Virus record (IMG/VR): IMGVR_UViG_3300032356_000009
Span: 1 to 31,328 of that record
DNA: 31,328 nt
From: a virus
Reading direction: 5' to 3' (one strand)
Numbering within the stretch: the stretch's first letter is position 1; every line of letters begins with the position of its first letter. Under the pieces are notes generated by a model. It saw only the letters and a program-made list of their open reading frames with translations. It was not told where the DNA came from and searched no databases. Both the position numbers and the translations under genes were made by a program. Shown piece by piece: positions 6,608 through 13,473 of the stretch.

Positions 6608-6958
6608 ATGATAACTATCTGGGGCGGCTACGTGACGGTGGGCGACGCGCGGGTTTATCTGATTACGTTCGACGGCGAGCAGATCGGCGGGGTGGACGAA
6701 CGCAACGCCCAGAGGACGTTCTACGCGACCGCAGACGGGCGCGTTGTGGTGCACGAGGTACGGTCTGGCAGGCGGCGCTGCGGGCGCGCATACGATCAGG
6801 CGCTGGTGTATGTGTTCGGCGATCTCGCCCAGGCGTGTATACACCTCGCCGTCAACCCGCAGCACATCGCCCAGACGCGCGGCGACGCGGCGTTGCCGCC
6901 CGTCGAAGCGCCGACGCTCACGCCGGACGAGTGGGCGCGTGGAGTGGGAACGTACTGA
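6608..6958 (+). CDS. Small accessory protein, paralogue family member A
   Basis: A 116-residue protein. I preferred the ATG at 6608 because AGAGGAGG lies just upstream. It aligns with the protein at 7039: both start with a short strand (ITIWGGYVTVGDARV / TVRVWSGYVSTIDARV), then EFDGKFLGG-type text, a FYAT.DGRVVVHEV strand, YDQALVYVF and a helix (LAQACIHL). The C terminus differs. No known domain is recognised. It sits between a terminator and the next promoter. No promoter of its own is convincing, so it may rely on read-through. Confidence 0.6.
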   Translation: MITIWGGYVTVGDARVYLITFDGEQIGGVDERNAQRTFYATADGRVVVHEVRSGRRRCGRAYDQALVYVFGDLAQACIHLAVNPQHIAQTRGDAALPPVEAPTLTPDEWARGVGTY

Positions 6959-6967
6959 AATTGGGGC

Positions 6968-6996
6968 TTGACAACGCGCGCGGGTTGTGATATAGT
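6968..6996 (+). promoter_or_regulatory. Sigma-70-type promoter
   Basis: TTGACA (6968-6973), a 17-base spacer, then TATAGT (6991-6996). It lies 42 bases upstream of the gene at 7039 and just after the preceding stop codon. This is the best promoter in the window. Confidence 0.9.
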
Positions 6997-7038
6997 GTAA
7001 CTGTAATCGATATTCACTCACTTATGAGGAGGCTCAAG

Positions 7039-7446
7039 ATGGCAACTGTACGTGTATGGAGCGGTTACGTTTCGACCATTGACGCTCGTGTTCGGTGGGT
7101 CGAGTTCGACGGAAAGTTTCTCGGCGGAATGATATACACGGCGAACGGGCGCGCTTGCGAGCGCGCGTTCTACGAAGCAGACAACGGTATGGTTGTGGTT
7201 CACGATGTCCAGCGTGGGACGTGGAGCGAAGGCGGTTATACATACGACCAAAGCATTATTTACCTCTACACGAACGTTGAAGATGCGTGCGTGAACTTCA
7301 ACGTAAAACTGAATAACCTCGACGCAACAAGCCGAAGTTTCGGCGAGCCGCATCACATCGACCCCGAAACCGCGCGTATATACTCATACACTTTGGAAGA
7401 GTACATCACCGAGTTTGAGATTTGCACCACACATCCCTTTGCGTAA
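7039..7446 (+). CDS. Small accessory protein, paralogue family member B
   Basis: A 135-residue protein. The ATG at 7039 has GAGGAGG seven bases upstream; the ATG at 7024 overlaps that Shine-Dalgarno and is less likely. It is clearly similar to the protein at 6608 (shared WSGYV/WGGYV, DAR, FYEADNGMVVVHDV, YDQSIIYLY) and more loosely to the one at 8611. Its base composition is lower in GC than that of its neighbours, which suggests a different origin. It has its own promoter and a terminator-like hairpin after it, so it behaves as a self-contained cargo gene. Function unknown. Confidence 0.65.
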   Translation: MATVRVWSGYVSTIDARVRWVEFDGKFLGGMIYTANGRACERAFYEADNGMVVVHDVQRGTWSEGGYTYDQSIIYLYTNVEDACVNFNVKLNNLDATSRSFGEPHHIDPETARIYSYTLEEYITEFEICTTHPFA

Positions 7447-7454
7447 CGAGCGCC

Positions 7455-7490
7455 AGGCGCGGCTGCGAACCCCTCGCACGCTGCGCCTCT
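7455..7490 (+). terminator. Probable terminator hairpin
   Basis: AGGCGC (7455-7460) pairs with GCGCCT (7483-7488), with an inner TGCGA / TCGCA stem. The T tract is weak (CTTGTTGT), so termination may be partial. Confidence 0.55.
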
Positions 7491-7513
7491 TGTTGTAGAA
7501 AGGAAGAGACACT

Positions 7514-8197
7514 ATGTCGAGCACGGAACTTGCGCGCTTCTTGGATGTGGCGCTTGACGTTCAAGCGCCGCCGTATCCGGGCATTCACGTTGACTTTGGA
7601 TTGATGGTGGCTAGCAACGGTGTAATGCTGGTCGCCAAGAAGTATAATAACCCGGCGTACCTTCGCGGTCGCGGTTCCTTATCGCCGAAGGTGGTGAAGG
7701 TGCTCGTTGCGCTTGCGGAGGCGACGTACATCGGAAGTATTGAAGTGAACGGCAACCGGATGACCGTAACCGCCCAGAGTACGTGGTATGATGAGAAAGC
7801 CGGGGCGGAAGTGGCGGGCGAGTACCGAGAAGTGACGCTGCCGGAACTCTACTGCCGTCAAATCCCGATCAAGCGAATGGTCGAGGTGCTAGACGACAAG
7901 GCGTTAGGATGGGAAGTTCTTCCTCTTTCAAGCAATCCGAAACTGAAAACGCTGAAAGAAGCCAACGCGAAAGACTACGTTGCGTTGGTAGATAGCCCGC
8001 ACGGCGGGTATGAACTCTTTCGCTTGAGGAACATCGACGACGCACACTGGTACAGCGTCGCCCAGTTGCGGTGTGGGCTTCGGCTGTTCGGGAAGCACTC
8101 ATCCTTGATCGTGCGGCGAAGCAAAGACGGGTGGTTGGCGTTCAGCGATCAGTTGGGCTATACGTTCGCAATCACTCCGTTCGTCAAGCGCGACTAG
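7514..8197 (+). CDS. Hypothetical protein, possible sliding-clamp-like fold
   Basis: A 227-residue protein starting MSSTELARFLDVALD, with AGGAAGAG before the ATG. It appears to hold repeated strand-rich units: IHVDFGLMVASNGVML, SIEVNGNRMTVTAQ, then a C-terminal part with a helix (SVAQLRCGLRLFGKHSS) and strands ending LGYTFAITPFV. The arrangement of a helix, paired strands and a final strand near the C terminus is reminiscent of DnaN-type clamps, but no diagnostic motif is present and this is a weak guess. It is followed by a strong terminator. Confidence 0.5.
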   Translation: MSSTELARFLDVALDVQAPPYPGIHVDFGLMVASNGVMLVAKKYNNPAYLRGRGSLSPKVVKVLVALAEATYIGSIEVNGNRMTVTAQSTWYDEKAGAEVAGEYREVTLPELYCRQIPIKRMVEVLDDKALGWEVLPLSSNPKLKTLKEANAKDYVALVDSPHGGYELFRLRNIDDAHWYSVAQLRCGLRLFGKHSSLIVRRSKDGWLAFSDQLGYTFAITPFVKRD

Positions 8198-8216
8198 TCT
8201 CCAACGCAAGAGCCAG

Positions 8217-8248
8217 AACCGCCGGACGCGCGTCCGGCGGTTTCTGTT
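8217..8248 (+). terminator. Strong rho-independent terminator
   Basis: AACCGCCGGACGC (8217-8229) is perfectly inverted in the next 13 bases and is followed by TTCTGTTTGTT. It closes the transcription unit of the gene at 7514. Confidence 0.9.
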
Positions 8249-8259
8249 TGTTCAGCAGT

Positions 8260-8304
8260 GTCACAACACCGTATAGAAAGAAAAGAAGATGATGTGTTGT
8301 GACG
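8260..8304 (+). repeat. 45-bp palindromic element, copy 5 (intergenic)
   Basis: Lies between the terminator at 8217 and the -35 box at 8318, so transcripts from that promoter would not include it. It has a 10-bp stem and the core TATAGAAAGAAAAGA, with G in place of T as in copy 6. Confidence 0.9.
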
Positions 8305-8317
8305 ACGGCGCGCGGGT

Positions 8318-8346
8318 TTGACGATTCGGCGCGCGTGTGGTATACT
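8318..8346 (+). promoter_or_regulatory. Sigma-70-type promoter
   Basis: TTGACG (8318-8323), a 17-base spacer, then TATACT (8341-8346). It drives the small genes at 8382 and 8611. Its -35 box begins 13 bases after palindromic element copy 5. Confidence 0.85.
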
Positions 8347-8381
8347 GGCGGCGTAGTCGATAATCAGAAAGGAGTACACCG

Positions 8382-8588
8382 ATGTCGAAACGACGATCTC
8401 AACCAAAGCCCCAACCGGCGCGTGAAATCGTTATCGCCTCCGGTCAAGACTACCGCATTTTGTTCGACCGCGAGACGCGCGACTACGCGGTCGAGTACCG
8501 CGGCGAGCCGGTCGGCTGGCGACCGACCGAGGCGGAAGCGCGCAGACTGGTTGAGGCGCTGCGCTACGAGGACGCGAAGCGCGCGTAA
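8382..8588 (+). CDS. Small hypothetical protein
   Basis: A 68-residue protein (MSKRRSQPKPQPAREIV...) with AAAGGAG eight bases before the ATG. A basic, Pro-rich start is followed by strands (EIVIASGQDYRILFD, DYAVEYRGEPVGW) and a helix (TEAEARRLVEALRYEDA). The strand-strand-helix layout is like that of other small accessory proteins here. First gene of a two-gene unit. Confidence 0.6.
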   Translation: MSKRRSQPKPQPAREIVIASGQDYRILFDRETRDYAVEYRGEPVGWRPTEAEARRLVEALRYEDAKRA

Positions 8589-8610
8589 CAGACGATAGAG
8601 GAGACTCGAA

Positions 8611-8898
8611 ATGCGACGCAAACTACCGAGGTACGAAATCTGGATCGGGGAAGAGCATAAGGAACACGAGATACTCGAAATCCGCGCCGAGAGGCTCGGA
8701 GAGTACGTGGACAGAGGCGAACGGCGCAGTCTCATCTACCGCGTATACCGGAAGGCGAACGGCAACATACTCGTCCACGTCTACGACCGGGCGGACGTTC
8801 CCGGAGAGATCGACCGCGCGTCGTTGTTCTGGTACGAAGATCTGGAAAATGCGGCGCGGGATTTCCGACCGGCGCTTCATAGGATGAACCTCATCTGA
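8611..8898 (+). CDS. Small accessory protein, paralogue family member C
   Basis: A 95-residue protein with GAGGAG before the ATG. The segment RVYRKANGNILVHVYDR followed by LFWYEDLENAARDF matches the layout in members A and B (FY.ADNGMVVVHDV followed by IIYLY.NVEDACVNF). The N terminus differs: charged and helical (EEHKEHEILEIRAERL) rather than strand-rich. No family is known to me. A terminator hairpin follows. Confidence 0.6.
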   Translation: MRRKLPRYEIWIGEEHKEHEILEIRAERLGEYVDRGERRSLIYRVYRKANGNILVHVYDRADVPGEIDRASLFWYEDLENAARDFRPALHRMNLI

Positions 8899-8912
8899 CC
8901 AACACAACCCTC

Positions 8913-8947
8913 AAACCCCGCGCCCGCGAAGCGCTGGGTTTTTGTTT
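8913..8947 (+). terminator. Rho-independent terminator
   Basis: AAACCC with GCGC (8913-8923) pairs with GCGC and GGGTTT (8931-8941), then TTTGTTT. It ends the unit of genes 8382-8898. Confidence 0.75.
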
Positions 8948-8965
8948 CCTTCGCCGCCGCGTCGC

Positions 8966-9010
8966 TGTCACAACACCTCGTCTTCTTTTCTTTCTATACG
9001 GTATTGTGAC
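8966..9010 (-). repeat. 45-bp palindromic element, copy 6 (reverse orientation)
   Basis: The only copy whose A-rich core lies on the minus strand. Read on that strand it begins GTCACAATACCGTATAG. It sits between the terminator at 8913 and the start region of the late gene block. A C-to-T change in the arm leaves a wobble pair, so folding is kept. Confidence 0.9.
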
Positions 9011-9057
9011 ACCCGCGCCGCCGCGATCTGGTGTACGAAAACGCGGCGCGTTACCGG

Positions 9058-9063
9058 TATAAT
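9058..9063 (+). promoter_or_regulatory. Candidate -10 box (TATAAT) ahead of the packaging genes
   Basis: A perfect TATAAT lies 53 bases before the ATG at 9116, just after a terminator, where a late promoter is expected. No good -35 box lies 17 bases upstream. If real, it may need an activator or another sigma factor. Confidence 0.4.
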
Positions 9064-9115
9064 TAGAATGAGCGAGTACACATTGCTCGCAGAAAAAGAG
9101 GAGTAGGAGGAGGAG

Positions 9116-9340
9116 ATGAACCTTCCCTTTTCGCAACCGCTGGATAAGATCACCTACGGCGCGTTGGCCGCCGCAACCGTCATCATTCTCACGTGGGCGC
9201 TGCGTGAGTTCGTAGGGATCGACTTGCCGTCAGAGGTACAGGCGGTGCTGGCGGTCATCTTCGGGTACGTCGTCTCGTATCACATCCCGCTAAGTGAGGT
9301 TGAGGCTAAAGCAATCGCTCAGACGTTCTACCGCAAATGA
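9116..9340 (+). CDS. Small holin-like membrane protein
   Basis: A 74-residue protein with two hydrophobic stretches, ITYGALAAATVIILTWALR and VQAVLAVIFGYVVSY, separated by a short loop (FVGIDLPSEV). This layout is common in small phage membrane proteins annotated as holins, which release endolysin through the inner membrane, but its place just before the terminase rather than beside the endolysin makes that uncertain. The ATG at 9116 follows an AGGAGGAGG stretch. It overlaps the next gene (ATGA). Confidence 0.5.
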   Translation: MNLPFSQPLDKITYGALAAATVIILTWALREFVGIDLPSEVQAVLAVIFGYVVSYHIPLSEVEAKAIAQTFYRK

Positions 9341-9540
9341 CTGTTGACGAACTGCTGACAGACGAAGCCCGCGCTGCGGTGTTGCGTGCGCTGTTTATGA
9401 TCGTTGTCAACGACAACGAGCCGGCAAGCGCGCGCGTCGCTGCGGCGCGGCTGTTTCTGTCGCAGTTCGAGGAACACCCGAACGCCGATCAGAGCGTACT
9501 GGTGATCGTTGATGAGGCGGCGTTCGTCAAAACGGTATGA
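9337..9540 (+). CDS. Small protein preceding terminase, candidate small terminase subunit
   Basis: A 67-residue acidic helical protein (VDELLTDEARAAVLRALFMIV, ARVAAARLFLSQF). It overlaps both neighbours: ATGA with the holin-like gene and about 29 bases with the large terminase. Its position is where a small terminase subunit normally lies, and residues in the middle could form a helix-turn-helix, but it is shorter than typical small subunits and no diagnostic motif is visible. The assignment rests on context. Confidence 0.4.
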   Translation: MTVDELLTDEARAAVLRALFMIVVNDNEPASARVAAARLFLSQFEEHPNADQSVLVIVDEAAFVKTV

Positions 9541-10723
9541 GATACGCTTGCCCCAATTGCACGCCGACCAGCGCGCCGTTGTGGAACAGACCCGTGACGC
9601 GCGGTTCGTGCATCTTCGTGCGGGGCGGCGATGGGGGAAATCGCACTTATTGGCGCGAATGTTGGTCGAGGCGGCGTTGGTGCAGCGGCAGACGGTCGGG
9701 TATTTCGCGCCGACGTACAAGTTGATGCTGCCGGTGTGGGAGCAGACGCGCCGCGTACTGCGCGTGCCGGTTGCGGAAGAGCACAAGGCGGAACGGCGGA
9801 TTGACACAACGACCGGCGGGCGCGTCGAGTTCTGGTCGCTCGACAACGAGAACGCGGGAAGGTCGCGCGGGTACGATCTGATTGTGGTGGACGAGGCGGG
9901 GTTGGTGCGCAATCTCGAAACAATCTGGCGCGAAAATCTGATCCCCGCACTACTTGACCGGCGCGGGCGCGCGATCCTCGCCGGGACGCCGAAAGGGCGA
10001 GGGGATTTCTGGCGTATCCACCAGAGCGCGCTTGACGACCCGCGCTGGGCGACGGTTCGGCGTTCGACCAACGACAACCCGCGTCTCGATCCGGCAGATA
10101 TTGCGCTGCTGCGATCTGCAATGACCGAACGCGCCGCGCGTCAAGAATTAGACGCCGAGTTCCTCGACGACGGCGGCGCGGTGTTCCGCAACGTTCGCGC
10201 GTGCGTCGGAACAATCGAGCGCAGCAACGAAGCAGCGGTGATCGGCGTGGACTGGGGGCGCTATGAGGACGCAACCGTATTCGCCGCGCTCGATCCGCAG
10301 ACGCGCTGCGTTGTTGACGTTGAGCGTCTGGTTGATGTGGATTTCGCAGCGCAGCGCCGCGCTCTGGTCGCATTCTGGAAGCGCAACGGCGGTGGCGCGG
10401 TGATCGCCGAAGCGAACAGTATCGGCGCGCCGAACATCGAAGAGTTGCAGCGCGCCGGGCTGCCCGTCCAGACGTTTACGACGACCGCAGCGACAAAACC
10501 GCTGCTGATTGACACCCTCGCGCTGGCGCTGGAGCAGCGAACGGTTGTGCTGCCGGAATTGGACTGGCTGCTCAACGAGTTAGAGATGTTCAGCGTCGAT
10601 ATTTCCGCGTCCGGTCGCGCCCGCTATAGTGCGCCGGAAGGCTGTCACGACGACGGCGTGATCGCGCTGGCGCTGGCGGTCTGGGGCGCGGCGCGCGGCG
10701 CCGAGGTGTTGTTTGATGTCTAA
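9512..10723 (+). CDS. terL: Terminase large subunit (packaging ATPase-nuclease)
   Basis: A 403-residue packaging motor that pumps DNA into the prohead and cuts concatemers. Motifs: Walker A AGRRWGKS (37-44), Walker B YDLIVVDEA (121-129), coupling motif AGTPKG (157-162). The C-terminal RNase H-like nuclease has VIGVDWGRYEDAT (Asp 246), IAEAN (Glu 300) and a final Asp pair in CHDDG (380-381). The start is uncertain: ATG 9512 (a TTG at 9509 is also in frame) lies within the preceding small gene and lacks a strong Shine-Dalgarno, so translation may depend on coupling. The stop overlaps the portal start. Confidence 0.9.
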   Translation: MRRRSSKRYEIRLPQLHADQRAVVEQTRDARFVHLRAGRRWGKSHLLARMLVEAALVQRQTVGYFAPTYKLMLPVWEQTRRVLRVPVAEEHKAERRIDTTTGGRVEFWSLDNENAGRSRGYDLIVVDEAGLVRNLETIWRENLIPALLDRRGRAILAGTPKGRGDFWRIHQSALDDPRWATVRRSTNDNPRLDPADIALLRSAMTERAARQELDAEFLDDGGAVFRNVRACVGTIERSNEAAVIGVDWGRYEDATVFAALDPQTRCVVDVERLVDVDFAAQRRALVAFWKRNGGGAVIAEANSIGAPNIEELQRAGLPVQTFTTTAATKPLLIDTLALALEQRTVVLPELDWLLNELEMFSVDISASGRARYSAPEGCHDDGVIALALAVWGAARGAEVLFDV

Positions 10724-12629
10724 AGCGGTTGCACAACTGGTGCTGTCGCAGAGCGAGCGCTACGACATCAAAGCGCTCAATCTTGAGGATTTTCTTCCGA
10801 CCGCGTGGACGGGCGTGTTTACCGGCGACGGTGATGCGGTCGATGTGGAGACGGCGTATGAGCGCGTCGCGGTGGTGCGGACGGCGGTGACGTTGCGCGC
10901 CAACGCGCTGGCGTCGCTGCCGTGGGAGATTACGACGCGACGCGGTACGCTGGTCGCATTCGACGCCGAGCGACTGGCTGCGCTTATTCGCGGGATTGAG
11001 ATTGATTTGTGTCTCTACGGCGCAGCGTATCTGCTGCGCGATCCGGCAGCGCCGCTTGGTCTCCGCCGTCTGCACCCGCGCACCATCTCGCCCATCACCG
11101 ACGCGAAGCGCGGGCTGGTCGGGTTCACCCGCCGCGTGAACAACACAGAAGTGCGGCTTGAACCGGAAACAGAACTACTGCACATCTGGGAACCGTCTGT
11201 AAGAAGTGAAGTTGAACCCGGCGTCGGGCTGGTGACGACCGCGCTGACGCAAGCCCGCGCACTGCTGGCTGCCGAGCGCTACCAGACGGCGTACTTCGAG
11301 CGCGGCGCTGTGCGCCCGACGGTGTGGATGTTCGCCCAGCGCCCGACCGACGCCGAGCGGTCGCGGTTCGAGCAGTGGTTGAGACAGTTGGTGAGCGGTA
11401 TTCGTAATGCGTTCCGACACCTCGCACTGTCGAGCGAGATAAAAACCGTCACGTTGGGAGATACGCTATCCGACGCAGTGCAGCCGGAATTGCTGCAACG
11501 CGCGGCGGAACTGATGCTCACCGCGTTCCAAGTCCCGATGTCGGTTGTCTTCAGCAGCGCGAGCAACTACGCGACCGCGCGGCGCGATTACCAGACGTTC
11601 ATTCTTCTGACAATCCTCGCCCGCGCGCGCGAGATCGCGGCGATGCTGCAACTGCACTTCGCCGCGTACAACCAGACGCTGCGCTGCAACGAAGCGCGCA
11701 TCGATGCGGTGCAGAATGAGGAGTTGGAGAAGGCGGAAGCGATCCAGCGCCTCACCGGGCAACCGGTTCTGACCCTCAACGAAGCCCGGGCGCGGCTTGA
11801 CCTCCCGCAGTTCGTTGAGGACGCGGCAGACCAAGAACTACTGCGTCTGCGTAACCGGTTGGCGATTGCGCAGGAAGCAGTTGCTGCCGGTCTCGATGTG
11901 AGAACAGCGCTGCGGCTGGCGGGCGTCAACGGCGCGGTAAGTGAGGAGCCGGCGGACGTTGAAGCGAAGTCGCTGAAGAAAGACGAAGCCGAACCGGAAC
12001 TGATGCCGCACGAGGTACAACTGTACCGCGACCTCAAGCGCGCGTTTCAGCAACTACGCCAGGTGATGCTCGACGGCGCAGACGAGATTACGGCGCAGAT
12101 GTTCAACGAAGCGCTGTATCCGGCGATGCGCCGCAATATCGAGACGATTGCGCGGCTGTTTGCAGACGAGATGCGGGTTGAGGTCGGTGTTGCGGTCAAC
12201 GTCGATGCACTGCTTGCGGACTGGGCGGAGGAAGCGACGCGCCGCCAGGTGGAAGAGTTGCTCTATCCGTACACGCGCGACTATATCGCCCGCGCGGTTG
12301 CTGCTTGGCGACGGATGCCGGGGGCGGATCGCGCCGAACTCATCCAGATGATAGAACCGGTCGTTGGATCGAAGCGTGCCGAGACCGTCGCCATCACCGC
12401 CGCGACCGAGGCGGCGACCGCGGGCGTGCGGGCGTATCGTGAAGGGATGCGCGCAGAGCATAATCTGGAGTATGTGATGATTTGGGAGACCGCCAACGAC
12501 GAGCGTGTGTGCCCGATCTGCGGCGCGCTCCACGGCAAGCGCGAGGACGAGTGGGGCGGGCGGAGCGGGCCCCCGGCGCACCCGCGTTGTCGGTGCGGCG
12601 TCAGACTGGAGCGGGTAAATGCGGGTTAG
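10716..12629 (+). CDS. Portal protein fused to a MuF-type head morphogenesis domain
   Basis: A 637-residue protein. The first two thirds match HK97/SPP1-type portals: TAVTLRANALASLPWEI, then LYGAAYLLRD, HPRTISPI, ELLHIWEPS, and QVPMSVVFSSASNYATARR near the region where portals have their GNN-type loop. The C-terminal third has the layout of the Mu F / SPP1 gp7 family: AVTAATEAATAGVRAYREG, then WETANDERVCPICGALHGK (CPIC 599-602) and PPAHPRCRCG (622-628). The two are usually separate adjacent genes; here one reading frame holds both. The portal forms the dodecameric DNA entry ring. ATG 10716 overlaps the terminase end. Confidence 0.85.
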   Translation: MSKAVAQLVLSQSERYDIKALNLEDFLPTAWTGVFTGDGDAVDVETAYERVAVVRTAVTLRANALASLPWEITTRRGTLVAFDAERLAALIRGIEIDLCLYGAAYLLRDPAAPLGLRRLHPRTISPITDAKRGLVGFTRRVNNTEVRLEPETELLHIWEPSVRSEVEPGVGLVTTALTQARALLAAERYQTAYFERGAVRPTVWMFAQRPTDAERSRFEQWLRQLVSGIRNAFRHLALSSEIKTVTLGDTLSDAVQPELLQRAAELMLTAFQVPMSVVFSSASNYATARRDYQTFILLTILARAREIAAMLQLHFAAYNQTLRCNEARIDAVQNEELEKAEAIQRLTGQPVLTLNEARARLDLPQFVEDAADQELLRLRNRLAIAQEAVAAGLDVRTALRLAGVNGAVSEEPADVEAKSLKKDEAEPELMPHEVQLYRDLKRAFQQLRQVMLDGADEITAQMFNEALYPAMRRNIETIARLFADEMRVEVGVAVNVDALLADWAEEATRRQVEELLYPYTRDYIARAVAAWRRMPGADRAELIQMIEPVVGSKRAETVAITAATEAATAGVRAYREGMRAEHNLEYVMIWETANDERVCPICGALHGKREDEWGGRSGPPAHPRCRCGVRLERVNAG

Positions 12630-12975
12630 CGTCTCTGTCGATCTCGACAACGCATTGCGCAAACTGCTGCCTCGTTTGGCGCAGATTGAGGCGGCGCTTG
12701 ACGCGGGTGCGGCTGCGGCGCACGGTGTGATGCAGGTCTACCCGCCCCCGCCCGCCGGATCGCGGTATCGAAGGACGGGCAATCTGCGGCAGAAGTTGCG
12801 GATCAAGAAACTGTCGAAAACGTCGAGGATCGTCGAGAACACCGCATCCTACGCGCGGTTTGTGTACGGAATGCCGCAAGCGCGCGTCCATCGCGGGCGC
12901 TGGGCGTCGGTGCGGGACGCGGCGGAAGCGGCGAAGAAGGAAGCGCTTGCGGTGCTGAAGGAGAGGGGGAGGTGA
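12619..12975 (+). CDS. HK97 gp10-like neck/tail-completion protein
   Basis: A 118-residue basic protein starting within the end of the portal gene. The segment PPPAGSRYRRTGNLRQKL is typical of the HK97 gp10-like family, which joins head and tail, as is the later ENTASYARFVYGMPQARVH. The family normally sits downstream of the capsid gene among the connector genes; here it lies between portal and protease, an unusual position. Confidence 0.65.
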   Translation: MRVSVSVDLDNALRKLLPRLAQIEAALDAGAAAAHGVMQVYPPPPAGSRYRRTGNLRQKLRIKKLSKTSRIVENTASYARFVYGMPQARVHRGRWASVRDAAEAAKKEALAVLKERGR

Positions 12976-12978
12976 GAG

Positions 12979-13458
12979 ATGGAGTGGCAGACCGCGCCCG
13001 GCGCGGCGTTGAAAGCGGTCGAGACGGGCGACGTTGAGGGGTTGCTGGTGGTATTCGGTAATCCAGACGCCGTTGACCTCGAAAACGAGTTTTTCACGAG
13101 AGATACCGACTTCGGGCGACTGCGCGAAACCCCGATCTGGCTCAACCACACGCAACCCGTCAAAACCGCGTCGGGGGTGATTCTCGTTGAAGAGCCAATC
13201 GGCTACGGCGCGCTGGAGATCACCGACGAGGGCGTTATCATTCGCGGTTTACTCGACGCGAAATATCGCTACCTCGCCCAGATCGCGCCGGAGATGGGCT
13301 GGTCGAGCGGGACGGCGGCGCATCTGGTAATGCGTGAAGCGGTCGGAAAAGCGACATTCATCAAACGCTGGTTGCTGGGGTTGGACGCGAGTATTACGCC
13401 GACGCCCGCAGAGCCACGCACAATGCTGAGGAATACGTATCGGTTAGTCATCAAGTAG
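12979..13458 (+). CDS. Prohead maturation protease (HK97 type, U35 fold)
   Basis: A 159-residue serine protease that cleaves the capsid protein during head maturation. It has the usual start VEGLLVVFGNPDAVDLENE, the presumed catalytic His in WLNHTQP (57), the Ser in GWSSGTAAH (109-110), and the family's closing segment FIKRWLLGLDASITPTPAEP. Located directly before the major capsid gene as expected. GGGGGAGG lies before the ATG. Confidence 0.85.
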   Translation: MEWQTAPGAALKAVETGDVEGLLVVFGNPDAVDLENEFFTRDTDFGRLRETPIWLNHTQPVKTASGVILVEEPIGYGALEITDEGVIIRGLLDAKYRYLAQIAPEMGWSSGTAAHLVMREAVGKATFIKRWLLGLDASITPTPAEPRTMLRNTYRLVIK

Positions 13459-13473
13459 GAGGAGACGAAGGAG

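Noticed and set aside
9068-9106. Twelve-codon ORF (MSEYTLLAEKEE) before the holin-like gene
   Set aside because: Too short, no Shine-Dalgarno at good distance; its end forms the purine-rich ribosome binding region of gene 9116.
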